Source of the DNA: JABRWC01 sp039961675
GTDB lineage: Bacteria > Planctomycetota > Phycisphaerae > UBA1845 > Fen-1342
Length of the DNA: 44,168 bases
Direction of reading: 5' to 3'
Assembly: GCA_039961675.1 (NCBI GenBank)
Contig: JABRWC010000030.1
Location: 1 to 44,168 of the forward strand
In this document: in pieces, positions 25,814-34,620 of the stretch
How the letters are laid out: each line of letters opens with the position of its first letter
How positions within the stretch are numbered: position 1 is the stretch's first letter
Position numbers and translations under genes: made by a program
The notes under the pieces: generated by a model
What the model was told of the DNA's origin: nothing
Seen by the model: the letters and a program-made list of their open reading frames with translations, nothing else
Database searches by the model: none

Positions 25814-28792
25814 ATGGCAGTATTCCGCATTGAGGTCTTCCCACACAGCGTTCGCGGCCCACGTGCGCAGGGTGAGGCGGTCGCCGCGACGCTGCGCGCC
25901 GCCGGGTTGTCCAACGTCCGGTCCGTGGAGGCCACGCGGTTGTATTTCCTCGAAGGCGACATCTCGCGTGACGCGGCCGAGCACATCGCCTCGGAGCTTC
26001 TTACAAACAAGGTCGCGGAGCGGTTTCAGATTCTGGACCAGACGCAGTGTGTGACGCAGGATCGCAACTCGTCGGCGTTCGAGATTCACGCGCGCCCGGG
26101 AGTAATGGACCCGGCGGCGGAATCCGTGCTCGCGGAACTTCGGAACGAAGGGCACGCACTTACACACGTACGGACGGCTCGCCGCTACATCTTGGATTGT
26201 CCGTGCCCAACGCCGCAACTGATTGAGGTAGTGCGACGCTCGCTAGCGAACGATTGCGTGGAAGAAATCATTCCCGGCGCGGCGGAGATCGCGCCTTCGC
26301 GCGAGCCCACGTCGCGCTTGTTCGCAGTTCGGCAGGTTCCACTCCGATCACTCGACGATAACCGACTCAACGAGCTTTCGCGCCGTGCGCACTTATTTCT
26401 TGCGCTGGACGAGATGCGGGCGATTCAGGCGCACTTCCGCGCGCTTGAACGTGATCCTACGGATCTTGAATTGGAGACGGTCGCGCAGGCGTGGTCGGAA
26501 CACTGCGTCCACAAGACGCTCAAAAGCGCGATCCGCTACCGCGGCGCACCCATGCCGTCAGCGGCGCTGGGGAGCGCCGAGGCCACCGCCTCCGGCGAAA
26601 TCGAGCTTGCGTATCAGAATCTTCTGAAAGACACGATCGGCCGGGCCACGCGCGAGCTGATGGCCGAGAGCCGCGGGCCCGCGTGCTTGTCGGTCTTCGA
26701 GGACAACGCCGGCGTGATCGCGTTCAATGAACAGTTCGGGATCGCGTTCAAGGTGGAGACGCACAATCGCCCGTCCGCAATCGAGCCTTATGGCGGCGCG
26801 GCAACCGGGGTCGGCGGCTGTATCCGCGACGTGCTCGGGTGCGGGCTTGGCGCCCGCCCGATCGCAAACACGGATGTGTTCTGCGTCGCCCCACCGACCT
26901 GGCCTGCTCAGAGCCTGCCCAAGGGGGTTCTTCACCCACGCCGCATCCTGAGCGGGATCGTGCAGGGAGTGGGTGACTACGGCAACCGCATGGGTATCCC
27001 GACCGTCAACGGCGCCGTGTACTTCGATCCGCGCTATCTCGGAAATCCGCTTGTGTATTGCGGATGCGTCGGGTTGATTCCCCGTGATCGGATCCAGAAA
27101 GCCGCCCGCCCCGGCGACCTGATCGTGCTCATCGGCGGCCGTACGGGGCGCGACGGAATCCACGGCGCGACCTTCTCGTCGGCCGAACTCACCGACACGC
27201 ATGCCGAGGAATTCGCCCACGCCGTGCAGATTGGAAACGCGATCGCGGAGAAGCGGGTTTTGGACGCGATCCTGGCTGCGCGCGACGACGCGCGGGGCTG
27301 TCTGTTCAGCGCGATCACGGACTGTGGCGCCGGCGGGCTGAGCAGCGCCGTCGGCGAGATGGGCAGTCGAATCGGGGCGACGGTCGATCTCGATGCCGTG
27401 CCGCTGAAATACGCCGGGCTGCGCTACGACGAAATCTGGATCAGCGAGGCCCAGGAGCGCATGGTGCTCGCGGTTCCGCCGGCGCATGTGGACCGCTTCA
27501 TGCAGATCATGCGTGCCGAGCAGGTCGAGGCGACGATCATCGGTTCATTTGGAACCGAGGGCGCCGCTCGGCTTGTCGTGCGCTGTCGCGGCGTGCTCGT
27601 CGGGGACCTCGACATGCGCTTCGTCCATGAGGGGCTTCCGCGTGGGGAGCGCGTGGCGGAGTGGCGTCCTCTGAAACCGCGCCCCGATCGACCGCGCCCT
27701 GCGGCGCGTCCTGACGCGGAGCGGCTTCTCGATCGCCTGCGCGAGTCGCTTGCGGCGCCGGCGGTCGCCAGCAAAGAGTGGATCATTCGCTCGTACGACC
27801 ACGAGGTTCAGGGCGGGACCATCATCAAGCCGCTCAGCGGACCCGGCAGCGGCCCGAACGACGCCGCCGTGCTTCGTCCCTGCTGCGACTCGTGGCGCGG
27901 GATCGCGCTCGCCTGCGGGCTTGCCCCGCACCTGGCCGACATCGACCCCTACTGGGCGGCGGCCGCGGCGCTCGACGAGGCGGTGCGCAACGCGGTCTGC
28001 GTCGGCGGCGACCCGAAGCGGACGGCCGTGCTCGACAACTTCTGCTGGGGGCGCACGGACGATCCGCAGCAGCTCGGCGGGCTGGTGCGCTCATGCCAGG
28101 CGTGCTACGACGCGGCGCGGGCGTACGGCACGCCGTTCATCTCCGGAAAAGACTCGCTCAACAACGAGTTCGCCCTGGACCCCGCGGACGTGGACCGAGT
28201 CCTCGCGGCGATGCGCGGCCCGGGACTCAGTCCGCGGAACGGCCGGCACCACGACGAGCAGCTTAGCGCCGCCGTCGAGGAGAGGGTTCGGGTCACCGGC
28301 CGGCTCGTGATTCCGGGCACGCTGCTGATCAGCGCCGTCAGCCTGGTAGACGACGTGCGACGGTGCGTGAGCGCCGACCTGAAGCCTGGCGCGGGCACCG
28401 TGTTCCTCGTCGGCGGATTGCCCGCAACCGACTACGCCTTCCTCGAGGCCGTGCGCGTCCACCATGCCGTGGCCGACGCGATTCACGGCGGCCTCGTCGC
28501 CGCTTGTCATGACGTAAGCGACGGCGGTTGGCTCGTCACCCTCGCGGAATCCGCGATCGGCGGGTCGTGCGGCGTGCAGATTGAGCCGGAAGCCGCCAGC
28601 CAGCTCAACCCCTTCGACGACTGCTGCGCTGCGTACGTGGTGCAGGCGCGCGACGCCGCGAGTTTCGAGTCGCTGCTCCAGTCACGTGGCGTAGCGTGCA
28701 TCCGCGCCGCCCGCCGCATCGAGGATCCGGAGATCCGCTTCGGCGGCGCGCGGCTCAGTCTGGCGGACGCGCGGCGGGCGTGGTCGGCTTGA
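25814..28792 (+). CDS. purL: Phosphoribosylformylglycinamidine synthase with two N-terminal PurS-like domains fused to PurL
   Basis: 992 aa from ATG 25814; the frame opens at 25727 but the next ATG gives a natural PurS-like start (MAVFRIEVFP). Purine step four: FGAR plus glutamine and ATP gives FGAM. Residues 1-78 and 87-160 each look like a PurS unit (beta strand, helix, VRSVEATRLYFLEG; then FEIHARPGVMDPAAESVLAEL). The PurL catalytic part (about 190-992) begins with WSEHCVHKTLKSAIRYRG and contains VETHNRPSAIEPYGGAATGVGG, ITDCGAGGLSSAVGEMG, GGTIIKPLSGPGSGPNDAAV and ISGKDSLNNEF. There is no C-terminal glutaminase, so ammonia should come from a separate PurQ outside the window. Its last 38 bp overlap the end of the convergent MFS gene. 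Confidence 0.93.
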   Translation: MAVFRIEVFPHSVRGPRAQGEAVAATLRAAGLSNVRSVEATRLYFLEGDISRDAAEHIASELLTNKVAERFQILDQTQCVTQDRNSSAFEIHARPGVMDPAAESVLAELRNEGHALTHVRTARRYILDCPCPTPQLIEVVRRSLANDCVEEIIPGAAEIAPSREPTSRLFAVRQVPLRSLDDNRLNELSRRAHLFLALDEMRAIQAHFRALERDPTDLELETVAQAWSEHCVHKTLKSAIRYRGAPMPSAALGSAEATASGEIELAYQNLLKDTIGRATRELMAESRGPACLSVFEDNAGVIAFNEQFGIAFKVETHNRPSAIEPYGGAATGVGGCIRDVLGCGLGARPIANTDVFCVAPPTWPAQSLPKGVLHPRRILSGIVQGVGDYGNRMGIPTVNGAVYFDPRYLGNPLVYCGCVGLIPRDRIQKAARPGDLIVLIGGRTGRDGIHGATFSSAELTDTHAEEFAHAVQIGNAIAEKRVLDAILAARDDARGCLFSAITDCGAGGLSSAVGEMGSRIGATVDLDAVPLKYAGLRYDEIWISEAQERMVLAVPPAHVDRFMQIMRAEQVEATIIGSFGTEGAARLVVRCRGVLVGDLDMRFVHEGLPRGERVAEWRPLKPRPDRPRPAARPDAERLLDRLRESLAAPAVASKEWIIRSYDHEVQGGTIIKPLSGPGSGPNDAAVLRPCCDSWRGIALACGLAPHLADIDPYWAAAAALDEAVRNAVCVGGDPKRTAVLDNFCWGRTDDPQQLGGLVRSCQACYDAARAYGTPFISGKDSLNNEFALDPADVDRVLAAMRGPGLSPRNGRHHDEQLSAAVEERVRVTGRLVIPGTLLISAVSLVDDVRRCVSADLKPGAGTVFLVGGLPATDYAFLEAVRVHHAVADAIHGGLVAACHDVSDGGWLVTLAESAIGGSCGVQIEPEAASQLNPFDDCCAAYVVQARDAASFESLLQSRGVACIRAARRIEDPEIRFGGARLSLADARRAWSA

Positions 28793-30047
28793 ACGCGGTC
28801 GCGAAGAGCACGAACGCGGCCAGCGTCCCAACGGCAGGCCCCACGAAGATCAGGCCAAGAGATTGCGGTTCGCCGCTGGCCGACAGCGGGGTAAAGCAGT
28901 CCACGCCGTATCCAGCCGCCACGTTGCCGGCGAGCGCGCCGATGCCGGACGTCAGGAACAGGTGCAGGGACTGGGCGCTGGTTCGCGAGTCCGGCGCCGC
29001 GTGCGCATCCGCGTACATTTGCCCGAGCACGAAGACGCAGGCGTAGCAGAGTCCGTGCAACGGCAACGACGCCGCCACCAGTGGCCATGGCGCCGCGACG
29101 ATCCAGATTGCGAAGCGCACCGTCCAGGCCGCCAAACCGACGAGGAAGACGGGCTTGAACCCGAAGCGCGTCACGGCCCAGCCCAGGCCGAGCAGCGCGG
29201 CGACCTCGCCCGCCTGGCCGAGCGACAACAGCGGCGCGACGTTCGCATCCGAGACACCGAGCGAGCGAAGGTAAAGCCCGCCGACCGGGTAAACGAACGG
29301 CGACGCGAACGACGCCGCCAGGCTGGCGAGGACCAGCACCAGGAACGGCCGGTTGCGCAGCATGCGGAGCGCGCTGGCCGAGGCGAACCGAGTGGCGCAC
29401 GGCGCGCGGATTGGCTGCGTGGCCGGCAGCAGAAAGCAGCACGGCACGAGCAGCACGGAGAGAAGCGCGCCGAATCGCAAACCGTCCGCGAGCACCGCAG
29501 GTCGTTGCGGCAGGACCCAGCCGGGCTTCTGAAGCCACAGACCCAGCAGGGCTCCGACCACGACCCAGCTCGCCGTCCCCCACAGCCGGACGTAACCGAA
29601 CTCACGGTAGCGGTCGGCGAGATTGCGCAGAACCAGAAAGTTGCTGACCGCCAGCGTCGGTACGAAGACCAGCGCGTTGGCCGCGATCAGGGCGAGGACG
29701 GCGTGCGGAGCGGTGGCGCTCGCCGTCCACCAGAGCAGCGCCGCTCCGAGCGCGTGGCTGCCGGCGAGGACAGACCGGGCGGAAAACAGCCGGTCGGCGA
29801 GCTCGCCCACGAGCCAGGGCGACGCGAGCGAAGCCAGCGAAAACGTCGCGAACGCGATGCCAATCTGCGTTCCGCTGAAACCGATGTCCTGCAAGTGTAG
29901 CGGCATGATCGGAATCCACGCGCCCATCGACGCGTGCTGGAGGAACATCATCAGCGAGAGCGCGACCTTGCGCGAAAAGGCAGTCCGCGCGAGACGCGCG
30001 TCGCCCGAAAGCGGCAGATCGGAGAGTTCGGTCGCCGGCGTGTCCAT
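28755..30047 (-). CDS. MFS transporter resembling nucleoside:proton symporters (NupG family)
   Basis: 430 aa, about 12 membrane helices, inner membrane. After a hydrophilic N-terminus of about 27 residues comes LSLMMFLQHASMGAWIPIMP followed by LHLQDIGFSGTQIG, closely patterned on the start of NupG/XapB, and FGYVRLWGTASWVV resembles their RxWGTxG region. The family imports nucleosides with protons, which would fit its position beside purL, but substrate is inferred. The gene ends inside the 3' end of purL (38-bp antiparallel overlap) and is preceded by a 57-aa membrane protein whose stop lies 4 bp upstream. Confidence 0.82.
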   Translation of the reverse strand: MDTPATELSDLPLSGDARLARTAFSRKVALSLMMFLQHASMGAWIPIMPLHLQDIGFSGTQIGIAFATFSLASLASPWLVGELADRLFSARSVLAGSHALGAALLWWTASATAPHAVLALIAANALVFVPTLAVSNFLVLRNLADRYREFGYVRLWGTASWVVVGALLGLWLQKPGWVLPQRPAVLADGLRFGALLSVLLVPCCFLLPATQPIRAPCATRFASASALRMLRNRPFLVLVLASLAASFASPFVYPVGGLYLRSLGVSDANVAPLLSLGQAGEVAALLGLGWAVTRFGFKPVFLVGLAAWTVRFAIWIVAAPWPLVAASLPLHGLCYACVFVLGQMYADAHAAPDSRTSAQSLHLFLTSGIGALAGNVAAGYGVDCFTPLSASGEPQSLGLIFVGPAVGTLAAFVLFATAFKPTTPAARPPD

Positions 30048-30051
30048 GAGT

Positions 30052-30225
30052 TCAGTCGTCCTCGACGGACGACGGCGAACCGGATGCCTCCGGGGAAGGT
30101 GAGCGAGCGGAGGAGGCCGCGCGGCATTCCATCACGATCCAGAAGGCCAGCGCAACCGCCAGTGCAACGGTCAGCAGCGTGCCGGCCGCCAGCGCGAGGA
30201 GTTCATCAAACTCAAGGGTGGTCAC
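30052..30225 (-). CDS. 57-aa single-pass membrane protein directly upstream of the MFS gene
   Basis: GTG 30225 to TGA 30052. The product starts MTTLEFDELLALAAGTLL, then TVALAVALAFWIVMEC completes one strong membrane helix (about 10-33), followed by a Ser/Pro-rich tail ending in acidic VEDD. AGGAGAA lies about 13 bases upstream of the GTG, a slightly long spacing. The stop is only 4 bp from the transporter ATG, which supports co-translation and suggests a small accessory subunit or regulator of the transporter. It is short enough to be missed by gene callers. No homologue is recognised. Confidence 0.5.
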   Translation of the reverse strand: MTTLEFDELLALAAGTLLTVALAVALAFWIVMECRAASSARSPSPEASGSPSSVEDD

Positions 30226-30251
30226 GCGACGCTCGGTTCTCCTGGCGTCAC

Positions 30252-30279
30252 TTTACCCGAAGCACCCGGCGGCTAGAAT
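30252..30279 (+). promoter_or_regulatory. Possible promoter for the 170-aa membrane protein
   Basis: TTTACC (30252-30257), 16-bp spacer and TAGAAT (30274-30279). The transcript would begin near ATCGGC, which can pair with GCCGAT (30295-30300) just before the start codon region. The -35 is only a four-of-six match. Confidence 0.4.
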
Positions 30280-30310
30280 CGGCTGGGACATCTTGCCGAT
30301 CAGTAGAGGG

Positions 30311-30823
30311 ATGCGTGTGTTCGCCCCGCAGCCGACGCCGCCCCCGCCCCAGGCCGTCAACGAACGCGTACGCACGCACCTGCGCGCCCGGCGACGCCGG
30401 CAACTTCTGCGCCACATCGTCGTTACCGCGTTTGCGATCGCAATCATCTGCACGCTGATTCTGTTGAATCGCGATTCGCAGACCGTCCGGGGCTATCGCC
30501 GCGAGGCGGAGCGCGTCGCGGCCGCGTTCCAGTCGGCGTTCGACCGCACCGGCATTCCGCCGCAGCGCTTCCCCGAGACCCACGAAGACCGCGTCTTGGC
30601 CGCGGGCGCGTACCAGTTCAACGTGCTCTACACCGAGCAGTTGCGCATGTACCGGCCGGTGTACGTCTGCCGCCTGCGGGAACCGGTGCGCTTGCTGCTG
30701 CGCGGCGACGGGTACTTTGTGATCTTTTTCGACGGCCGATCATTCGAGCCGGAGTGGATCCCGAAGGGAGAGCTTGCGGCGCGCACGCGCGAGCCGGGTC
30801 CGGCCGGTTCGCGCGGCGCGTGA
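30311..30823 (+). CDS. Single-pass membrane protein of unknown function
   Basis: 170 aa from ATG 30311. A proline-rich cytoplasmic N-terminus (QPTPPPPQAV) is followed by a basic segment (RTHLRARRRRQLLRH) and one membrane helix at about 38-55 (IVVTAFAIAIICTLILLN), so the remaining 115 residues probably face the periplasm. That domain (RREAERVAAAFQSAFDRTGIPP ... GDGYFVIFFDGRSFEPEW) has no known motif. The frame continues upstream to 30179 but the added residues cross the promoter region. GAGGG directly abuts the ATG, so the ribosome site is atypical. It ends 50 bp before the convergent lipoprotein gene. Confidence 0.68.
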   Translation: MRVFAPQPTPPPPQAVNERVRTHLRARRRRQLLRHIVVTAFAIAIICTLILLNRDSQTVRGYRREAERVAAAFQSAFDRTGIPPQRFPETHEDRVLAAGAYQFNVLYTEQLRMYRPVYVCRLREPVRLLLRGDGYFVIFFDGRSFEPEWIPKGELAARTREPGPAGSRGA

Positions 30824-30843
30824 GCGGCGCTCGTGGGCGTCAT

Positions 30844-30873
30844 GCCGACGGCGAACGCCCGCTCCGCGTCGGC
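30844..30873. terminator. Possible hairpin between convergent genes
   Basis: GCCGACG (30844-30850) and CGTCGGC (30867-30873) form a 7-bp perfect stem exactly in the 50-bp gap between two 3' ends. No U-tract follows on either strand. Confidence 0.4.
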
Positions 30874-32580
30874 TCAGCCGCCGTCGTCCTCGCACGGCTC
30901 ACACGGCGTCGGCTGGTCGGTGGCCCATTCAGCGCCAGCCACATCCTCGACACCCTCGTTGAGCGGTTCGCCGACCCCATCGTCATCCGCGTCCACGAGC
31001 GGCGCCGGCGGCGGAATAACCGGCTCTCGCGGGGGTGCGGGGTTGGAAGCCCGGGCCCGGCACGCGATCCGGCTGGTGATCGGTTCGAGCAGGACCGTCA
31101 GCGGCTGAGTCAGCATCGGAATTGTCGGCGACGTGATGATAGACCCGTGCTGCGGCAACGGCACGGGCACGACGCTGGTCGGCACCACGGCGTCCGCGCA
31201 GCGGCGCTGGGCCGACACCTCGCGACGAATCAGGTACGGCCTGGGATAGCTGCTCCCGAAACTGTAGCTCGTCCCCACGATGACCGCCGGGAATGGGTAC
31301 GGCGGCCCGAGCGGAATGATCCCCGCCGCGAAGTCGGCCTGGATTCCCCCGAAGATTTCGGTCTGCTGTGCGAGCGCTCCGCTGCCCGACATGAGGCGGA
31401 AGTAGCCGACGTTCTGGCTGGTGGTACCGTTGATCGTGGACCAGGTGTCGGCGGCGATCGCCAGAAACGCGGTGATCGGCTTGACCTGCACTCCGCTCAC
31501 GGCGCCGTTGCTGAGGCCGTAGCGGTTGGCCCAGATTACGGTTCCGGCCGGGTCGATCCGGAACGCGAGCAGGTGATCGAATGCCGGCCCGCCCGGACAT
31601 TCGTCGGCGGTCGACCACGCCTTCGTGTTTCCGACGACCACCAGGTCCGGCGAGCTTGTCGGGCGAGTCAGCGAAGCGCCGCTTTCCATGAACGACACCG
31701 GTTCGCTGCCGACCGAGCCGGTCGTCTGACCGTACACACCCAGAAACACGGGCGCGCCGTCGTTGCGGAAGCGCGCTACGAGCGCGTCGCTGTATGCCTG
31801 AATGTTCGTGCACGTCGCGTGCGGCGCGCCGTGGACGTAGCCCGTGATCGCGATCGAGTCGCTGTCGTGGACGATCACTTCCCGCGCGCTTCCGTATCCC
31901 CCTTCGAACCCCGAAATCTCGTTGACCCACATCACGTTTCCGCCGGAATCGAAGCCCGCGGCCATCGCCTGATTGAGCGTTGCGGTCGTGATCTGCCCTG
32001 CGACCACGTACATCGGATCGCCGTTCGGTTCGAACGTCTCCACGACGGAATGGAAGCGGATGTCGGGCACGTACGCCGGCGGGTATGCCGAGGGATACTG
32101 GCGGAACCAGGCCGGCAGCAAAGTCAGGCCGTCGATCCGCAGCAGGAACGCGCCGTACTCCTGGAATGAGCCGCCGCTGAACTCGTCGCCCTCGAAGTAA
32201 TTGCCGCAGATGATGAACCCGCCGTCGGCCGTTGGATAGAAGTCGGTCGAATCCAGGAAGAGCTGCGTTGGAAGAATGACCGAGTTTTCTCCCGGACGCA
32301 TGTAGGTGTACGCGGCTAGCGGAACGAGTCTGGCGTCCGTCTGGACCAGCACGGGCCGCCGGTTGAAGTTCGACGGCAGCAGGTACGGACTGATGTGATT
32401 CGCCAAGTACATGTACCCCCCGCCCCACGGCTCGATCTCTACGCCGTCGCCGCCCACACCCGCCGGATCGTGTACACGCTGCGTATGCACGACCGCGCCC
32501 GGCGCAGTGCATGCGGAGAGCAGCGCGCTGGTCAGCCCAAGCCCACGCCAGACCGATTTGCTCAATTCGATCGAGACCAT
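30874..32580 (-). CDS. Large secreted lipoprotein with an acidic, calcium-loop-like C-terminus
   Basis: 568 aa from ATG 32580, with GGAGG nine bases upstream; the frame runs on to 32691 but that part is leader. The N-terminus LGLTSALLSAC gives a lipobox (L-S-A-C), so a lipid-anchored envelope protein is likely. The body is rich in Gly, aromatic residues and beta-type repeats, with recurrent segments of the form DxxGNVMWVNEI, DPAGTVIWANRY and LLRIDGLTLLPAWFR, suggesting a propeller-like fold that may bind or report on other molecules. Near the C-terminus VDADDDGVGEP looks like a thrombospondin-3/dockerin-type calcium loop. No enzyme motif was found. A 910-residue frame on the same strand (30983-33715) is a shadow. 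Confidence 0.72.
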   Translation of the reverse strand: MVSIELSKSVWRGLGLTSALLSACTAPGAVVHTQRVHDPAGVGGDGVEIEPWGGGYMYLANHISPYLLPSNFNRRPVLVQTDARLVPLAAYTYMRPGENSVILPTQLFLDSTDFYPTADGGFIICGNYFEGDEFSGGSFQEYGAFLLRIDGLTLLPAWFRQYPSAYPPAYVPDIRFHSVVETFEPNGDPMYVVAGQITTATLNQAMAAGFDSGGNVMWVNEISGFEGGYGSAREVIVHDSDSIAITGYVHGAPHATCTNIQAYSDALVARFRNDGAPVFLGVYGQTTGSVGSEPVSFMESGASLTRPTSSPDLVVVGNTKAWSTADECPGGPAFDHLLAFRIDPAGTVIWANRYGLSNGAVSGVQVKPITAFLAIAADTWSTINGTTSQNVGYFRLMSGSGALAQQTEIFGGIQADFAAGIIPLGPPYPFPAVIVGTSYSFGSSYPRPYLIRREVSAQRRCADAVVPTSVVPVPLPQHGSIITSPTIPMLTQPLTVLLEPITSRIACRARASNPAPPREPVIPPPAPLVDADDDGVGEPLNEGVEDVAGAEWATDQPTPCEPCEDDGG

Positions 32581-32653
32581 GCTGGTCCTCCGTCGGTGCC
32601 ACGGCTGTCGAATCGTCATGCCGAGCAGCGGGCGCACCCTGCTCAGCGTGGTT

Positions 32654-32717
32654 CGGCGGGTCCCTCGCCGCCGGATGCGATTGCGCCGCAAGCACCGGCT
32701 CCGAAGCGGACCCGCCG
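32654..32717 (-). other. Long perfect inverted repeat in the leader of the large lipoprotein gene
   Basis: CGGCGGGTCC (32654-32663) and GGACCCGCCG (32708-32717) pair perfectly over 10 bp, with shorter GCCGG/CCGGC pairing inside the 44-nt loop. It lies 75-140 bp upstream of the lipoprotein start in a 297-bp gap after the GTPase genes. On the minus strand a T7 run at about 32771-32777 follows a small CGCCG/CGGCG stem and may end the GTPase transcript. Confidence 0.4.
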
Positions 32718-32877
32718 TACTTCCGGTGCGGCCGGCGGCATCTCCAGTCTTGAGGCACGGATTTCGGGAAAAAAAGTCTGGAGTCGCCGGGAATGGTCTG
32801 CGGCGGAGTGGGAACGTCCGGAAACGGCTCGCGCTTCCTCACGGTCGCGGCATGGAACGCCGAGTGCGCCGCACGCC

Positions 32878-34620
32878 TCAGCTCTCGCCCGCGCCCTTGT
32901 ACACCGCCGCCGGCGCGCGCCGCGACGAGGTCATCAGCAGGCGTCCAATGGCGGCCTTGCCGGCGCTGATGGGGCGCAGCGCGGCGGCGGAAATCTTCGC
33001 TTCGAGCTCGCGATTCTCGTCGCGAAGCGCGTCGGCCTCGTCGATCGCGGTTTGCAGCGCCGTGCCGAACTCGCCGTGAAGCCGCTGGAGCGCGCTCTGC
33101 AATCCGAGTCGTAGAGCCCGTTGGGAAATCGCGTCGATCGACGGCCGGAGCCAACGGTCGAGGAGGAACGGAATCAGCCAGAGAAGCGCGACGAGCAGGG
33201 CGCCGCTTGCGGCGGCGCCCAGGTCGGGCGTCGGTCCGCCGCCGAACGCTCCGCGTACGAAGCCGCCGATGAGGTTGTACAGCACCAGCCCCGCGCCGGT
33301 GAGCGGCAGGAACGCCATCAGGAAGCCGGTGACGCGCCGGGCGGCGCGCCGCAGCGTTCCGCCGGGCCGGGCCAGCGCGGCGCGCAGCCGGTCCGCGCAT
33401 GCATGCTGCGCCGTCTCGCGCGCCGTGCCGACCACCTCCTCCAAGCGGCTCCGCACCGGCATCGTCGCCACGCCCGCGCGCGACAGCTCGATCTCGAACA
33501 GGTCGAGGCACTCGCTGAGCTTGCCCTGCGTCCAGTCGTCCCAGACTTCGGCGGCCGCGGCATCCACGTCCAACCGCGTCTCCTGGGCAGGCAAGGCGGG
33601 CGCCGCTTCTGCGGGTCGCGCCGCGGACGCCAGTCCCACTACCCGCTGCAACAGCGGCGCCGCGCGGGCGGATTCCTGCGCGGCGAGGCGACGTGCGGAG
33701 TTGCGGATGGACCACTCGGCGCCCGTCAGCAGCTCGCGGGACTTGAGCTGCTCATGCCGTGCCCACGCCGCGGCCAGGTTGCGCCAGGCGTCCGGCTCGC
33801 CGAAGCGGGGCCGCGCCGCGGCGAGCGCGCCGCGCAGCTCCATCAGCCGGGCGCGGTGACCCAGGCGCTCCAGCTCGCGCACGCCGTGCTCCACAAGCAG
33901 TTCGCGGATCGCGGCCTCGATCCCGTGGAACTGGTCGCTAATGGGCGGGTCGCGGGCCGGCTCGCGGCAACAGGTGCAGAACGTGACCGGCGATTCGAAT
34001 CCGGCGTCGCGCAGCATGCGCCCAAGGTCGTCCCGCTGCGCCGGGTCGCCCTCGTCCCAGCGGTTGAGCGCGAAGATCCAGGCGTGTTTGTGTCCTCGCT
34101 CCAGGAGCACGCGCCAGCCCACGTCGTCGCGGTAGCGCTCCGGGCTGACCACGTAGATGAGCAGGTCGATGTGCGGCAGCCAGGCGAAGACCAGCTTGCG
34201 GTTCTCTTCTCGCGTGGTGTCGATGTCGGGCGCGTCGAGCCAGAGCACATCGCGCCGCTCGTCGTTGCGATGCCGGCGCACCTGCACCCGCTGCACGGGC
34301 AGTTCCGGCGGCAAGTCCGCCAGACCGACCGACTCGTGCACGTAGATCGTGACTTCGGTGGACGTCGGCCGCTGCACACCGGTGCGCGCGATCGGCTCGC
34401 CGGCCAGCCGGTTCAGCATGCTGCTCTTGCCGACGCCGCTGCCGCCGAAGAGCGCCACCACCAGCGGCCGCGTCTGCGGGTTGGCGAACAGGTCCGCGGG
34501 CGTGCCGCGTTCGACCGCGCGCAGGCGGCGCAACTCGACGTCCGTGAGCCAGCCGGCCGCGGCGGCGCGCTCGAACCAGTCCTCCGTTTCACGGAAAAGC
34601 CAAGCGAAGTCGTTAGACAT
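32878..34620 (-). CDS. Dynamin-like GTPase with two membrane helices (second of a pair)
   Basis: 580 aa from ATG 34620, overlapping the upstream GTPase stop by 8 bp. The GTPase domain (about 45-250) has P-loop GGSGVGKS (59-66), a Thr-rich G2 region (RPTSTEVTI), G3 DAPD (129-132, in WLDAPDIDTTREEN) and a G4 variant NRWD (186-189). A long helical region follows, then two hydrophobic helices at about 432-456 and 472-490, and a predicted coiled coil at about 515-545 (DEADALRDENRELEAKISAA). GTPase head, helical stalk and membrane segment is the layout of bacterial dynamin-like proteins, which remodel or repair membranes; YfjP/Era-like membrane GTPases are an alternative. It does not match a family I can name precisely. 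Confidence 0.8.
   Translation of the reverse strand: MSNDFAWLFRETEDWFERAAAAGWLTDVELRRLRAVERGTPADLFANPQTRPLVVALFGGSGVGKSSMLNRLAGEPIARTGVQRPTSTEVTIYVHESVGLADLPPELPVQRVQVRRHRNDERRDVLWLDAPDIDTTREENRKLVFAWLPHIDLLIYVVSPERYRDDVGWRVLLERGHKHAWIFALNRWDEGDPAQRDDLGRMLRDAGFESPVTFCTCCREPARDPPISDQFHGIEAAIRELLVEHGVRELERLGHRARLMELRGALAAARPRFGEPDAWRNLAAAWARHEQLKSRELLTGAEWSIRNSARRLAAQESARAAPLLQRVVGLASAARPAEAAPALPAQETRLDVDAAAAEVWDDWTQGKLSECLDLFEIELSRAGVATMPVRSRLEEVVGTARETAQHACADRLRAALARPGGTLRRAARRVTGFLMAFLPLTGAGLVLYNLIGGFVRGAFGGGPTPDLGAAASGALLVALLWLIPFLLDRWLRPSIDAISQRALRLGLQSALQRLHGEFGTALQTAIDEADALRDENRELEAKISAAALRPISAGKAAIGRLLMTSSRRAPAAVYKGAGES

Noticed and set aside
30983..33715. 910-residue minus-strand frame
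   Set aside because: It overlaps the lipoprotein and GTPase genes in another frame and has an arginine-rich shadow composition.
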